Below, in pieces: positions 44,506 through 53,702 of a DNA stretch of 64,000 bases (positions are counted from its first letter, which is position 1; every line of letters starts with the position of its first letter). Both the position numbers and the translations under genes were made by a program. The stretch is from an uncultured Corynebacterium sp. (lineage in GTDB: Bacteria > Actinomycetota > Actinomycetes > Mycobacteriales > Mycobacteriaceae). Under the pieces are notes generated by a model. That model was not told where the DNA came from. It was given only the letters and a program-made list of their open reading frames with translations, and ran no database searches. The stretch lies in assembly GCF_946222835.1 (NCBI RefSeq), contig NZ_CAMIHD010000003.1, forward strand, positions 1 through 64,000, given 5' to 3'.

Positions 44506-46251
44506 TTAGAAGTCCTGCGGGCGTGGGATGTTGCGCAGGTTGGACTTTGCCATGGTGATCATCTGGCCCACACCACCGTCCAGAACGGTGCGGGTTGCAG
44601 CCTTGGAGAAGCCCATGAGCTGCTCGATGGTCAGCGTTGGTGGCAGGGACAGGGCGTTGGGGTCAGTAACGACGTCGATAAGAGCCGGGCCGTTGTAGGC
44701 CAACGCCTTCTTGATCTGCTCCGGAGCTTCCTTCGGATCCTCGATGCGGAAGTGCTTGATACCGGAAGCCTCTGCAATCTTGGCAAAGTTGACAGACTCG
44801 TGGTCGGTCTCGTGCTCTGGCAGGCCCTGCACCAGCATCTCCAGCTTGACCATGCCCAGGGAAGAGTTATTGAACACAAACATCTTGATAGGCAGGTTGT
44901 GCAGCTTCACGGTGAGCAGCTCACCCATCAGCATGGACAGTCCGCCGTCACCGGAGAAGGTGATGACCTGACGGCCCGGGTTAGCGGCCTGTGCACCCAG
45001 TGCCTGCGGTAGGGCATTAGCCATGGTGCCGTGACGGAAGGAACCGATCTGCTCACGCTTGCCGTTGGCGGTGATGTAGCGAGCGCCCCACACGTTGCAC
45101 ATGCCGGTATCGACAGTGAAGATGGCATCTTCATCCGCGTTCCTATCAATGAGGTCTGCAACGTACTCTGGGTGGATCGGGGTGTGTTTATCCACGTTGG
45201 AGGTGTAGGCCTCCACGACGTGCTCCAGCTTGCCGTAGTGCTTCTTGAGCATCTTATCCAAGAAGGAGCGGTCCTTCTTCTCATCCACGTGCGGCAGGAT
45301 GTTCTCGATGGTAGCGGCTACATCGCCGGTAACCGGATAAGAAATCTTGGTGCGGCGGCCGATGTGGGAGCCGTTGATATCCACCTGTGCCACGTTGGCA
45401 TCCGGCAGGAAGTCGTTGTACGGGAAGTCGGTGCCCAACAGGATGAGTAGGTCAGCCTCGTGGGTAGCCTCGTGTGCTGCGCCGTAGCCCAGCAGGCCGT
45501 TCATGCCTACATCGAATGGGTTCTCGTACTGGATGTACATCTTGCCACCCAGGGCATGGCCGATAGGAGCCTTAACCTTCTCCGCCAGCTTCAGCACCTG
45601 TTCGCGGGCATCCTTGACGCCAGCGCCAACGAAGAGGGTGACAGTCTTAGCCTCGTTGATGGCCTGGGTCAGGGCCGCAGCCTCGGCTGGGTCTGGGAAG
45701 ACGACTGGGCGACCAGTAGAAATCTTGGACTCCACAAAGGAGTCATCGTCGGCGTCCTGCATGGAGACGTCGCCCGGGATGACCAGGACGGAAACGCCGT
45801 TGCCTGCCATAGTGGACTGGATGGCATGGTGCAGGACAACACCGCCCTGCTCAGCGGAATTGACCATCTCGCAATAACCAGAGCACTCCTGGAAGATTGC
45901 CTCTGGGTGGGTCTCCTGGAAGAACTTGGAGCCGATCTGGCGAGATGGAATGTGGGAAGCCAGTGCCAGAACCTTGGCGCCGTTGCGGTGGGCGTCATAC
46001 AGGCCCTGGATGAGGTGAGTATTGCCCGGACCGCAGGATGCAGCACATACTGCCAGCTTGCCGGTGGTAAGAGAGTCCGCCTCGGCAGCGAAGGCTGCAG
46101 CCTCCTCATTGCGGACGTGAATCCACTCGATGGAGGAGCGACGAACTGCATCCACAATCGGATTCAGAGAGTCACCGACCAAGCCATAAATGCGCTCGAC
46201 GCCCTGCTTTTCTAGGGTGTCAACTAGCTGTTCTGCATAGTTACGTGCCAT
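44506..46251 (-). CDS. pqo: pyruvate:quinone oxidoreductase
   Basis: Membrane-associated flavoprotein that converts pyruvate to acetate and CO2 and passes electrons to quinone. The 581-aa protein has Glu50 (VRNEEAAAF) for ThDP activation, the ThDP motif GDGGLSMLMGEL ending FNNSS, and a C-terminal lipid-binding-type tail. It matches C. glutamicum Pqo and E. coli PoxB in length. AAGGATGAT precedes ATG 46251. It produces acetate, the metabolite whose genes RamA controls. Confidence 0.96.
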   Translation of the reverse strand: MARNYAEQLVDTLEKQGVERIYGLVGDSLNPIVDAVRRSSIEWIHVRNEEAAAFAAEADSLTTGKLAVCAASCGPGNTHLIQGLYDAHRNGAKVLALASHIPSRQIGSKFFQETHPEAIFQECSGYCEMVNSAEQGGVVLHHAIQSTMAGNGVSVLVIPGDVSMQDADDDSFVESKISTGRPVVFPDPAEAAALTQAINEAKTVTLFVGAGVKDAREQVLKLAEKVKAPIGHALGGKMYIQYENPFDVGMNGLLGYGAAHEATHEADLLILLGTDFPYNDFLPDANVAQVDINGSHIGRRTKISYPVTGDVAATIENILPHVDEKKDRSFLDKMLKKHYGKLEHVVEAYTSNVDKHTPIHPEYVADLIDRNADEDAIFTVDTGMCNVWGARYITANGKREQIGSFRHGTMANALPQALGAQAANPGRQVITFSGDGGLSMLMGELLTVKLHNLPIKMFVFNNSSLGMVKLEMLVQGLPEHETDHESVNFAKIAEASGIKHFRIEDPKEAPEQIKKALAYNGPALIDVVTDPNALSLPPTLTIEQLMGFSKAATRTVLDGGVGQMITMAKSNLRNIPRPQDF

Positions 46252-46399
46252 TAATTATCATCCTTAACTCTTAATTGGTGCTGATACCACTGTGCTACTT
46301 ACACCGCAGGAAAGTCCACTATTCTCCTATACACTCACACACTGCGTCCAGCTGTGAGGAAGGTAATACTAACCTATATTCGGCTACAAACTGTAACGA

Positions 46400-46413
46400 C
46401 CGTTCGGTACTGT
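46400..46413 (+). promoter_or_regulatory. MFS gene promoter with candidate TetR operator
   Basis: TACTGT (46408-46413) is a -10-like hexamer 10 bases before the MFS ATG. The 10-bp near-palindrome ACCGTTCGGT (46400-46409) overlaps it and could be the operator of the downstream TetR protein. Low certainty. Confidence 0.3.
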
Positions 46414-46423
46414 TTATTGCGCT

Positions 46424-47935
46424 ATGAGTATCCACCCGCCTCGCGCACAAAGTCCCGCCACTGCGGACTCCACACCCGCACAGCGGTGGTCTTTCTGCGC
46501 CGTCATCTCTCTGGGGTTACTCATGGTTGGGCTGGATAACTCCATCCTCTACACCGCGTTGCCACAGCTGTCGCAGCAATTGCATACCACCGATACCCAG
46601 CAATTATGGATAATTAACGCCTATGCGCTGGTGCTCTCCGGGCTCCTTCTTGGTGCCGGCACGCTAGGTGATCGCACCGGCCACCGGCGGATATTCCTCA
46701 TCGGTCTGGCCATTTTTGGCGGCGCCTCCCTACTCGCCGCCTACTCTCCCAGCGCCTGGACTCTGGTCCTAAGCCGGGCTTTCCTAGGCTGCGGCGCCGC
46801 CATCATGATGCCATCAAGCCTTGCGCTTATCCGCCTTACCTTTCCCGATGAAGTAGAGCGCAACACGGCCATTGGCATCTGGGGTTCTGTCGCCGTCATC
46901 GGCGCGGCGGCCGGCCCCACCGTGGGCGGCTTCTTTTTGGAGCACTTTTGGTGGGGCTCGGTCTTTCTACTCAACGTCCCCGTGGTCACCGTTGCCCTCG
47001 CGTTGACCTTCCTCCTAGCTCCGCCAAACGCCCCGACCCCCCATAAACACTGGGACTTTCCGTCGTCCCTCTATTCCCTTATCACTCTTACCAGCCTGGT
47101 ATTGGCCATTAAATCCCTGTCACACGCGTGGCCGGTAAGCGTCGCTGCCGCCGTCGTATTCATCTGCGGCGCGCTCGCCTTCGCCCTTCGCCAGACCCGC
47201 TTATCAGATCCCCTCCTGACCTTCGATATCTTTGGCTCCCGCATCTTCAGCGGCGGTGCCTTAGCAGCCAGCGGCGCTATGTTTGGCCTATCCGGCCTAG
47301 AGCTACTTAGCACCCAAAAGCTGCAGCTTGTCGACGTCCTCTCACCCCTCCAGGCTGGCCTCATCATCTCCGCCATGGCACTATCGGCCATCCCTACCTC
47401 CATCTTGGGCGGTGCCACGTTGCATCGGCTAGGATTCCTCCCGCTCATAAGCGGCGGATTCCTCCTTATGGCCACCGGCATGACCCTGCTGGTAGCAGCC
47501 CAGGGCGAAGCGCTTGCCCTACTCGTTGTCGCCCTCGTCCTCACCGGCCTAGGCGCGGGCCTTGCCATGTCCGTATCCTCAACCGCCATCATCAATGCCG
47601 CTCCCCTCCACCGCACCGGTATGGCCGCCGGCGTAGAGGCGGTCTCCTATGAATTTGGCACCCTGATCTCCATTGCACTGACTGGCACCCTCGTGCCCTT
47701 ACTCATGGCCCGCGAACTGCCGCCTCACCTTGCGGAACTGGGAACCGACGCGCTGTATATCCCTGCTTCCCACACGGCAGCCGCCAGCGCCTACAATTCC
47801 GGTTATCTTGTCACCATCGGCGGCCTAGCTTGCTTCGCTTTGCTTCTAGCCGCGATAACCGCCTGGTGCTTCCGTGATAACCCAAAATCAGGAGATCCCT
47901 ATGCCGCGACCGAACAAAAAGACCGCAGCTCTTGA
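46424..47935 (+). CDS. MFS drug exporter, DHA2 (14-helix) type
   Basis: A 503-aa proton-driven exporter. Motif A variant GTLGDRTGHRR, motif C-like GPTVGGFF, and the N-terminal motif LDNSILYTALPQL of the QacA/EmrB branch; hydrophobic segments are compatible with 14 helices. Substrate not predictable. Its end overlaps the TetR gene by 35 bases, so the pair is an exporter-repressor operon. Confidence 0.9.
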   Translation: MSIHPPRAQSPATADSTPAQRWSFCAVISLGLLMVGLDNSILYTALPQLSQQLHTTDTQQLWIINAYALVLSGLLLGAGTLGDRTGHRRIFLIGLAIFGGASLLAAYSPSAWTLVLSRAFLGCGAAIMMPSSLALIRLTFPDEVERNTAIGIWGSVAVIGAAAGPTVGGFFLEHFWWGSVFLLNVPVVTVALALTFLLAPPNAPTPHKHWDFPSSLYSLITLTSLVLAIKSLSHAWPVSVAAAVVFICGALAFALRQTRLSDPLLTFDIFGSRIFSGGALAASGAMFGLSGLELLSTQKLQLVDVLSPLQAGLIISAMALSAIPTSILGGATLHRLGFLPLISGGFLLMATGMTLLVAAQGEALALLVVALVLTGLGAGLAMSVSSTAIINAAPLHRTGMAAGVEAVSYEFGTLISIALTGTLVPLLMARELPPHLAELGTDALYIPASHTAAASAYNSGYLVTIGGLACFALLLAAITAWCFRDNPKSGDPYAATEQKDRSS

Positions 47936-48455
47936 AGCTGCGCTCGATATCATCGCTGCTGAGGACGTCTCCGCCCTTACCTACGACTCCTTGGCGCAGG
48001 CTACCGGCATGTCTAAGTCTGGGCTCATCTACCACTTTCCTACCCGCCACGACCTGCTAGTAGATTGTCACCGCTTTTGTGCTGAGCGCTGGGAAACAGA
48101 GCTCGAGCGCCTCGCTGGCGGCCGCCCAGCCAGCGAACTTAGTTGGGCGGAGCGTTCCCGCGCCTTGGTGCTTTCCATGGGCAAAAACGACCCGCTCATT
48201 CAGCTCTTAATGTGCGTGCATTCCCAGACCCACCCGGATTTTTCTGCCCAATGGGCCGATGTGGATGCACGGTGGATGGTGGATCCTTCCGCCGCCTCGA
48301 CGGACGAGGATGACCTGCTCATCATGCTGCTTAGCACGGGGCTGTGGGTGCACGATCACCTCAACCAGCGCAAGCTCTCCCCCGCCAATCGCCAGCGCAT
48401 GGTTGACCGGCTTTTTAGGCTTATCGACGCCCCCTCAAAACACACCGAAGGCTAG
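47901..48455 (+). CDS. TetR-family regulator of the MFS exporter
   Basis: A 184-aa repressor. The N-terminal HTH is ALTYDSLAQATGMSKSGLIYHFPTRHDLL (about residues 27-55); the ligand-binding C-terminal domain is variable. ATG 47901 is chosen because AGGAG lies 7 bases upstream. It is translationally overlapped with the exporter gene. Confidence 0.9.
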   Translation: MPRPNKKTAALEAALDIIAAEDVSALTYDSLAQATGMSKSGLIYHFPTRHDLLVDCHRFCAERWETELERLAGGRPASELSWAERSRALVLSMGKNDPLIQLLMCVHSQTHPDFSAQWADVDARWMVDPSAASTDEDDLLIMLLSTGLWVHDHLNQRKLSPANRQRMVDRLFRLIDAPSKHTEG

Positions 48456-48482
48456 GCCCCTCTAGGACCCAGCCTCCTTTTG

Positions 48483-48555
48483 AGCTGGAGACGAGACTTG
48501 AACTCGCAACCTACGCATTACAAGTGCGTTGCGCTACCAATTGCGCCACTCCAGC
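48483..48555 (-). tRNA. tRNA-Thr (TGT)
   Basis: A 73-base cloverleaf with acceptor GCTGGAG/CTCCAGC, discriminator T, and anticodon TGT in the loop CTTGTAA. CCA is not encoded. It stands alone between the TetR gene and thrE. Confidence 0.96.
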
Positions 48556-48706
48556 ACCGCGGGAGTAATCCCGCTCGTTGCATAGTACCCGAGCACTAGC
48601 ACCAAAGGGAAAGTCGGTCCCCCATCTATGCATTGGGAGGGTTCAGGGGCTAAAGTTCAGGCAGAATCTATCCCACTTTCCCAGCGCTTTTTCGAGGGTT
48701 ATTTCC

Positions 48707-50443
48707 GTGTCATTTTTGTCCGCTATGCGGGAGCGCCTGCGCGCCTCCTCGGGCCAAGTAGCCATCATCGACGCGGCTAAAGCCGCACCACCGCCATCCC
48801 CACTTGCTCCGGTCAATCTCCATGATGCCGCCCAAGTCACCGGCGTCATGGAGATCGCCGCCCGCATTGGTGAAATCCTCATCGGCGCCGGTACGGCCAA
48901 CTCGGACGCCCGCGCCCAGGTGCACCTGGCGGCATCGTCTTATGGCCTGCACTACTGCCACGTGGATATCTTGATGAATACCATCACCATCCACACCACC
49001 ATTGGCACCGGCGAACAGCGCCAAAACCTGCACGTCTTCCGTGTGGTGCCGAGCATTGGCGTGGATTTTTCCAAGCTCGCGGCCGTCGATAAGCTCATTC
49101 GCTCTATCCACTCCGGCCAGATGCCGCCGGCCATGGCCGAGCAGCGCTTGGATGAGATTGACCGCATGCCCGCGCCTTATAAGCCGTCCACGGTTATGCT
49201 CGGTTGGGGCGCGATGGGTGGCCTGATTTCCATGATGCTCGGCGGCGATCTGCTCGTCGGCGTGGTGGCGTTTGTGGTCTCCGCCTTCATCATGGGCTTA
49301 AACGCCTGGTTGGCCAATTACCGCCTGCCGCCCTTCTATCAGAATGTGGTCGGCGGCTTCTTTGCGGTCTTCCCGGCTGCCATTTTGTATAACGTGGCGG
49401 CCTCATTTGGCATTAATTTCTCACCTGCCCAGATCATCGCCTCCGGCATCATCGTACTGGTGGCAGGGCTGACTTTGGTGCAGTCGCTTGTCGACGGCAT
49501 CACGCGCGCCCCCGTAACCTCCTCCGCCCGCTTCTTTGAAGCACTGCTATCTACCGGCGCCATTATCGCCGGCGTGGGCGTGGGCATTCAGATGGCCGAT
49601 TCGCTGGGCTTTGACCTGCCTCCGCTGGCTACACTGGCCCCACCTGTCTACCACCAGATTCCGCTGCTGGTGCTTCTCGGCGGCACCGGCTCCGCTGCCT
49701 TTGCGCTGGCCTGTGGCGCAGCCTGGATTGAAGTCACCATGTCGGGGCTAACAGCCGCGGCCGGCATGATTTTCTATTACTTCGTGGTGGTTCCCTTCGG
49801 CGTTGGCCCAGTGATTGCCTCGGGCCTGTCTGCCGTCGTCGTCGGCCTGGCCGGCGGCTTGATGTCGCGCCGCTGGGGCATCCCGCCGCTTATCACCATG
49901 ATCGTGGGCTATACGCCGATGCTGCCAGGTCTCATGCTCTACCGCGGCATGTACGCCTCGCTTAATGAGCAGATGATTACCGGCTTTACCAATATGGCGA
50001 TGGCACTGGCCATTTCCGGCGCGCTGGCGGCCGGAGTAGTGCTAGGCGAGCGCGTGGCCCGCCGCCTGCGCCGCCCGCAGTATTTCCGCCCCTACTCCGC
50101 TTTCAAGCGCATCGGCCGCTTCTCCTTCCACAAGGCCACGCACCTAGCCCGCAAGGCCCCGCGAATCCCGCGCGTACCGATGTCCCCGTTTGCCCCGCGC
50201 GTTAACCGTCCAGAGCTGCCGCCCAAGCTGGGACCGAAGCCGCCGCAGCAACACCCACGACACGCAGCCCAAAGCCATGCGCCGCATACCCGCCCGGCAG
50301 AAGACCTATGGCCAGCTGGTTCCCAGTGGCCGGCGCAGCCGCAGCAGCGGGAGACAACCACCTATACCGTGCCGGGCACCGAATCATTCCCAGCCCAGAA
50401 ACCGGAGCAGCCGGGGCCCGAATCCGGACCCGAGCGGTCTTAA
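48707..50443 (+). CDS. thrE: threonine/serine exporter ThrE
   Basis: A 578-aa exporter of the ThrE family (N-terminal hydrolase-like DUF1212 part, then about ten transmembrane helices). It closely resembles C. glutamicum ThrE at AAKAAPPPSPLAP, FYQNVVGGF, ARFFEALL and TPMLPGLMLYRGMYASLN. The C-terminal tail of about 110 residues is Pro/Gln-rich and appears longer than in C. glutamicum (489 aa total). GTG 48707 is chosen because GAGGG lies 8 bases upstream; the frame is open further up. Confidence 0.93.
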   Translation: MSFLSAMRERLRASSGQVAIIDAAKAAPPPSPLAPVNLHDAAQVTGVMEIAARIGEILIGAGTANSDARAQVHLAASSYGLHYCHVDILMNTITIHTTIGTGEQRQNLHVFRVVPSIGVDFSKLAAVDKLIRSIHSGQMPPAMAEQRLDEIDRMPAPYKPSTVMLGWGAMGGLISMMLGGDLLVGVVAFVVSAFIMGLNAWLANYRLPPFYQNVVGGFFAVFPAAILYNVAASFGINFSPAQIIASGIIVLVAGLTLVQSLVDGITRAPVTSSARFFEALLSTGAIIAGVGVGIQMADSLGFDLPPLATLAPPVYHQIPLLVLLGGTGSAAFALACGAAWIEVTMSGLTAAAGMIFYYFVVVPFGVGPVIASGLSAVVVGLAGGLMSRRWGIPPLITMIVGYTPMLPGLMLYRGMYASLNEQMITGFTNMAMALAISGALAAGVVLGERVARRLRRPQYFRPYSAFKRIGRFSFHKATHLARKAPRIPRVPMSPFAPRVNRPELPPKLGPKPPQQHPRHAAQSHAPHTRPAEDLWPAGSQWPAQPQQRETTTYTVPGTESFPAQKPEQPGPESGPERS

Positions 50444-50458
50444 ACGCCGCCGGTAGCG

Positions 50459-50464
50459 TACAAT
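50459..50464 (+). promoter_or_regulatory. -10 element of the lysine-tail gene
   Basis: TACAAT about 65 bases upstream of GTG 50530, the closest match to a housekeeping -10 in the gap after thrE. Confidence 0.4.
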
Positions 50465-50529
50465 ATTTGCTCTGATAGCTTTTCTTGCAAGCGCTTAAGT
50501 AGTTTCCACAACGTTCAGGAGGACACGTC

Positions 50530-50889
50530 GTGCCACCCAAGGTCCAAGACACCCACCCACAGGCTGACCAGAATCATGCCCTTGAGGAGGAGACCTCCCG
50601 CGCAGCCCGCCGCATCGTGGCCACTTATGCGCAGGACTTCCTCGACGGCGTGACCCTGATGTCCATGCTGGGCGTGGAGCCAAAGGGCCTAGTGCACAAG
50701 AAGGTCCTGGCGGAACAGGCCGACGCCGCTCCGAAGAAGTCGACCAAGAAATCCAGCAAGAAGTCCACGAAGAAGTCGACTAAAAAGTCCACCAAGAAGT
50801 CGACCAAGAAGGCTACAAAGAAGGCCACCAAAAAGGCTACGAAGAAAGCCTCCAAGAAGACAACGAAGAAGTCCGCTAAGAAGTCCTAA
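50530..50889 (+). CDS. small protein with a histone-H1-like lysine repeat tail
   Basis: A 119-aa protein. Residues 1-67 are a mixed helical domain (RRIVATYAQDFLDGVTLMSMLGVEPKGLVHKKV). Residues 68-119 are about a dozen tetrads of the form K-K-(S/T/A)-x, a tail like histone H1 or bacterial HU-tail and AlgP proteins. It probably binds nucleic acid or another polyanion; function unknown. GTG 50530 has AGGAGGAC upstream. It sits directly before otsA. Confidence 0.8.
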   Translation: MPPKVQDTHPQADQNHALEEETSRAARRIVATYAQDFLDGVTLMSMLGVEPKGLVHKKVLAEQADAAPKKSTKKSSKKSTKKSTKKSTKKSTKKATKKATKKATKKASKKTTKKSAKKS

Positions 50890-50903
50890 GTTATCCTTGC
50901 ACC

Positions 50904-52346
50904 ATGAGTGATCGTGGTAATGACTTCGTGGTGGTGGCTAACCGCCTGCCGGTAGATCTGGAAACCCAGCCCGATGGCAGCCATACCTGGACCCCCTCGC
51001 CAGGCGGATTGGTCACCGCTTTGTCTCCAGTCCTCGAGTCCCACCAGGGCTGCTGGGTGGGCTGGCCCGGCGTGACTGACACCGCACCTGAGCCCTTCCG
51101 CACCGATGCCGGCGTGCTCCTGCACCCAGTCAAGCTCACCGAGTCCGATTTCGAGGGCTTTTATGAGGGCTTTTCCAATGCCACCCTGTGGCCGCTCTAC
51201 CACGATCTCATCGTCACCCCTACTTATGACCGCGATTGGTGGCACGCCTATCGCGAGGTCAACCTGCGCTTTGCAGATGAGGTAGCCGAGGTCGCCGCCG
51301 AGGGCGCCACCGTGTGGGTACAGGATTACCAGCTACAGCTTTTGCCCGGCATCCTGCGCCAAAAGCGCCCCGATCTCACCATCGGGTTCTTCTTGCATAT
51401 CCCCTTTCCCTCCGCCGATCTCTTCCGCCAGTTGCCGTGGCGCGAGGAACTCGTGCGCGGGCTGCTCGGCGCGGATCTCATCGGCTTCCACTTAGAAGCT
51501 AATGCCCGCAACTTCCTCGAACTCGCCCGCCGCCACGGCCTCGACGTGGAAGGCGAGGCCAGCACCCGTGAGGTCACCGCGCAGATTCGCCTGCCGCAAG
51601 GACGCACCATCGGTGTGGGGGCTTTCCCCATCTCTATCGCCGCGAAGGACTTTGCCAGGTTCACTGCGGAGGATGAGCGGGACGTCGCCAAGCTGCGCGA
51701 AGAGCTGGGCTCACCCCAGCGCATTATCCTGGGCGTGGATCGCCTCGATTACACCAAGGGCATCCTGCAGCGGCTGACCGCCTTTGAGGAGCTGCTGGAA
51801 ACCGGCGCGCTCGATCCAGAAGAGGTGACGCTGGTGCAGCTGGCTACCCCGTCTCGCGAGCGCCTCGACCATTACAAGGCCACCCGCTCCAAGGTAGAAG
51901 AGGCCGTCGGCCGCATCAACGGGCGCTTTGCCCGCGTGGGCCACCCGGTCGTGCACTACCAGCACCGGGGCGTGGCTAAAAGCCTGCTGCGCTGCTACTA
52001 CCGGATGGCCGATGTCATGCTAGTTACCCCCTTCAAGGATGGCATGAACTTAGTGGCCAAGGAGTACGTGGCCTGCCACGACGATGGTACGGGCGCCCTA
52101 GTGCTCTCCGAGTTTGCCGGCGCTGCCGATGAGCTTGACCAGGCATACTTGTGCAATCCCTTTGATATCGAATCCGTCAAGGCCGCCTTGCTCAATGCGC
52201 TCAAGGCTCTTGGCGACGCCCCCTCGAACATGTCCCAGCGCATGCTCACCATGCACCAGCAGGTCACCGAGCACGACGTACAACTCTGGTCCCAGTCCTT
52301 CCTAGACTGCCTGCGCGAGGCCGGCGCCGAGGAGGCCGGCGTATGA
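50904..52346 (+). CDS. otsA: trehalose-6-phosphate synthase
   Basis: GT20 glycosyltransferase joining UDP-glucose and glucose-6-phosphate. The 480-aa protein has the N-terminal VVANRLPVD, WPLYHDLIV, VWVQDYQLQLLP, GVDRLDYTKGI and FKDGMNLVAKEYVA. TATCCT (50892-50897) lies 6 bases before ATG 50904, so the mRNA is probably leaderless. It overlaps the lipoprotein gene by ATGA. Confidence 0.97.
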   Translation: MSDRGNDFVVVANRLPVDLETQPDGSHTWTPSPGGLVTALSPVLESHQGCWVGWPGVTDTAPEPFRTDAGVLLHPVKLTESDFEGFYEGFSNATLWPLYHDLIVTPTYDRDWWHAYREVNLRFADEVAEVAAEGATVWVQDYQLQLLPGILRQKRPDLTIGFFLHIPFPSADLFRQLPWREELVRGLLGADLIGFHLEANARNFLELARRHGLDVEGEASTREVTAQIRLPQGRTIGVGAFPISIAAKDFARFTAEDERDVAKLREELGSPQRIILGVDRLDYTKGILQRLTAFEELLETGALDPEEVTLVQLATPSRERLDHYKATRSKVEEAVGRINGRFARVGHPVVHYQHRGVAKSLLRCYYRMADVMLVTPFKDGMNLVAKEYVACHDDGTGALVLSEFAGAADELDQAYLCNPFDIESVKAALLNALKALGDAPSNMSQRMLTMHQQVTEHDVQLWSQSFLDCLREAGAEEAGV

Positions 52347-52876
52347 TGTCTCGCTTCCCCCGCCTGGCTACTGCGCCGCTCGCCGCCGTGTGTGCCGCCG
52401 CGTGTGCCGCAATGCTGCTGTCTGGCTGCGGCTCCGACGAAGAGACCCCACAGGCGCCCGGCGATGAGCAGATCCTGGATAAGCAGTGGCAGGTCGTCTC
52501 CATCAACACCACCCCAGATGCCGCCTCCACCATCCCGGAGTCCATTCCACAGGCACCCACGTTGAGCTTTGGTGAATCCACGCTGGTAGGCACCACCGGC
52601 TGCACCCAAATGGTGGGCAAGGTGACCTATTCCGCCGATGAGGAGCGCCAAAATATCCGCGATGGCAACCGCCTGCACTTTGATGAGGTGGATTATGACG
52701 AGACCGCCCAGGAGTGCCATGGCGCGTCCGTGTGGGCCGATAACCTGCTGCGCAACTTGATTTCCGCTGGCCGCGATTTCCACTACACCGTCAATAGCAA
52801 TAACCAGCTGGTCTTGGAACTGGTGACAGATGAGGTGGACTCGCCGTCTATCAAGTTGGTTTCACTTGGCAATTAA
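52343..52876 (+). CDS. META-domain-like lipoprotein
   Basis: A 177-aa lipoprotein. The signal peptide ends in the lipobox LLSGC (about Cys31). The mature part resembles the META/HslJ domain (KQWQVVSIN, then PTLSFGESTLVGTTGCTQMVGKV). Function unknown. Coupled to otsA by an ATGA overlap (a second ATG at 52346 is possible) and followed by otsB, so its product may act in the envelope in the same condition. Confidence 0.75.
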   Translation: MMSRFPRLATAPLAAVCAAACAAMLLSGCGSDEETPQAPGDEQILDKQWQVVSINTTPDAASTIPESIPQAPTLSFGESTLVGTTGCTQMVGKVTYSADEERQNIRDGNRLHFDEVDYDETAQECHGASVWADNLLRNLISAGRDFHYTVNSNNQLVLELVTDEVDSPSIKLVSLGN

Positions 52877-52894
52877 ATACGTAGGCTGGAAGCT

Positions 52895-53677
52895 ATGACG
52901 CTTTCAACCACTATCAAGGCTCTTGCCGCCGCCGAGCACCTCGCGGTGGTCTCGGATTTTGACGGCACGCTCTCCCCCTTTGCTACGGCCATCTATGAGG
53001 TCGAGAGGAACAAGGACTCGCTGCGCGCCTTGGATAAGCTGGCCCACCTGCCGCACACCACCGCGGCCGTGCTTTCTGGCCGCCACCTCGCAGGCCTGCA
53101 GCGCGTGTGCCCATTGCGCGAGCCCGTACTCTTCGGCGGTTCCCACGGCGCCGAATCCTCTTGGGAAGAAACGGATCTGACTCCAGCGATGCGCGAGCAT
53201 CTGGCCGCCAAGGAAACCGAGATCCGCGCGATCATGGAGCGCTTCCCCGGCGCGGATATCGAGGTCAAGCCCTTCCAGCGCGTCTTGCACCTGCGCGCGC
53301 TGGAGGATTCCGATCCTGAAGCTGCCGCCCAGGCTTATGAAGCCGGTCTCGCACTCGATCCGGGCGGCTTCCCGCGCACGGCTGGTAAGTCCGTCGTGGA
53401 GTTCTCCGCCACCCAGGCCACCAAGGGCACCTGGATTGAGAACTTGCGCGAGCGCACCGGCGCCACCGCCGTGGTCTTCTTGGGCGATGACGTCACCGAC
53501 GAGGACGGTTTCCGTGCCCTGCATCAGCCGCCGGACGTCGGCGTCAAGGTCGGCGAAGGCGATACGGCGGCCGTTGTGCAGCTTGCCGACGTCGATGCCG
53601 TCGCCCATTTCCTCACCGAACTCGCCGCCGCCCGCGCGGCCCATGTCGGCCACCCCGACGTCGGCGGCGCAGACTAG
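52895..53677 (+). CDS. otsB: trehalose-6-phosphate phosphatase
   Basis: A HAD-superfamily phosphatase of 260 aa that releases trehalose. Motif I is SDFDGTLSP (Asp21 nucleophile, Asp23), motif III contains the Lys region, and motif IV is FLGDDVTDEDGF. TAGGCT (52882-52887) lies 7 bases before ATG 52895, giving it its own leaderless promoter inside the otsA operon. Confidence 0.97.
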   Translation: MTLSTTIKALAAAEHLAVVSDFDGTLSPFATAIYEVERNKDSLRALDKLAHLPHTTAAVLSGRHLAGLQRVCPLREPVLFGGSHGAESSWEETDLTPAMREHLAAKETEIRAIMERFPGADIEVKPFQRVLHLRALEDSDPEAAAQAYEAGLALDPGGFPRTAGKSVVEFSATQATKGTWIENLRERTGATAVVFLGDDVTDEDGFRALHQPPDVGVKVGEGDTAAVVQLADVDAVAHFLTELAAARAAHVGHPDVGGAD

Positions 53678-53702
53678 CACAGCGCTGTGGAGTACAGCGC
53701 TC

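Noticed and set aside
46300..46400. GlxR (cAMP-type) site between pqo and the MFS gene
   Set aside because: Only partial TGTGA/TCACA halves with wrong spacing are present.
50625..50855. Phe/Val-rich frame opposite the lysine tail
   Set aside because: It is only the complement of the AAG-rich repeat; the plus-strand frame has a ribosome site and promoter.
50737..50888. Possible CRISPR-like or satellite repeat
   Set aside because: The repeat unit is a multiple of three, in frame, and codes for the lysine tail; there are no spacers.
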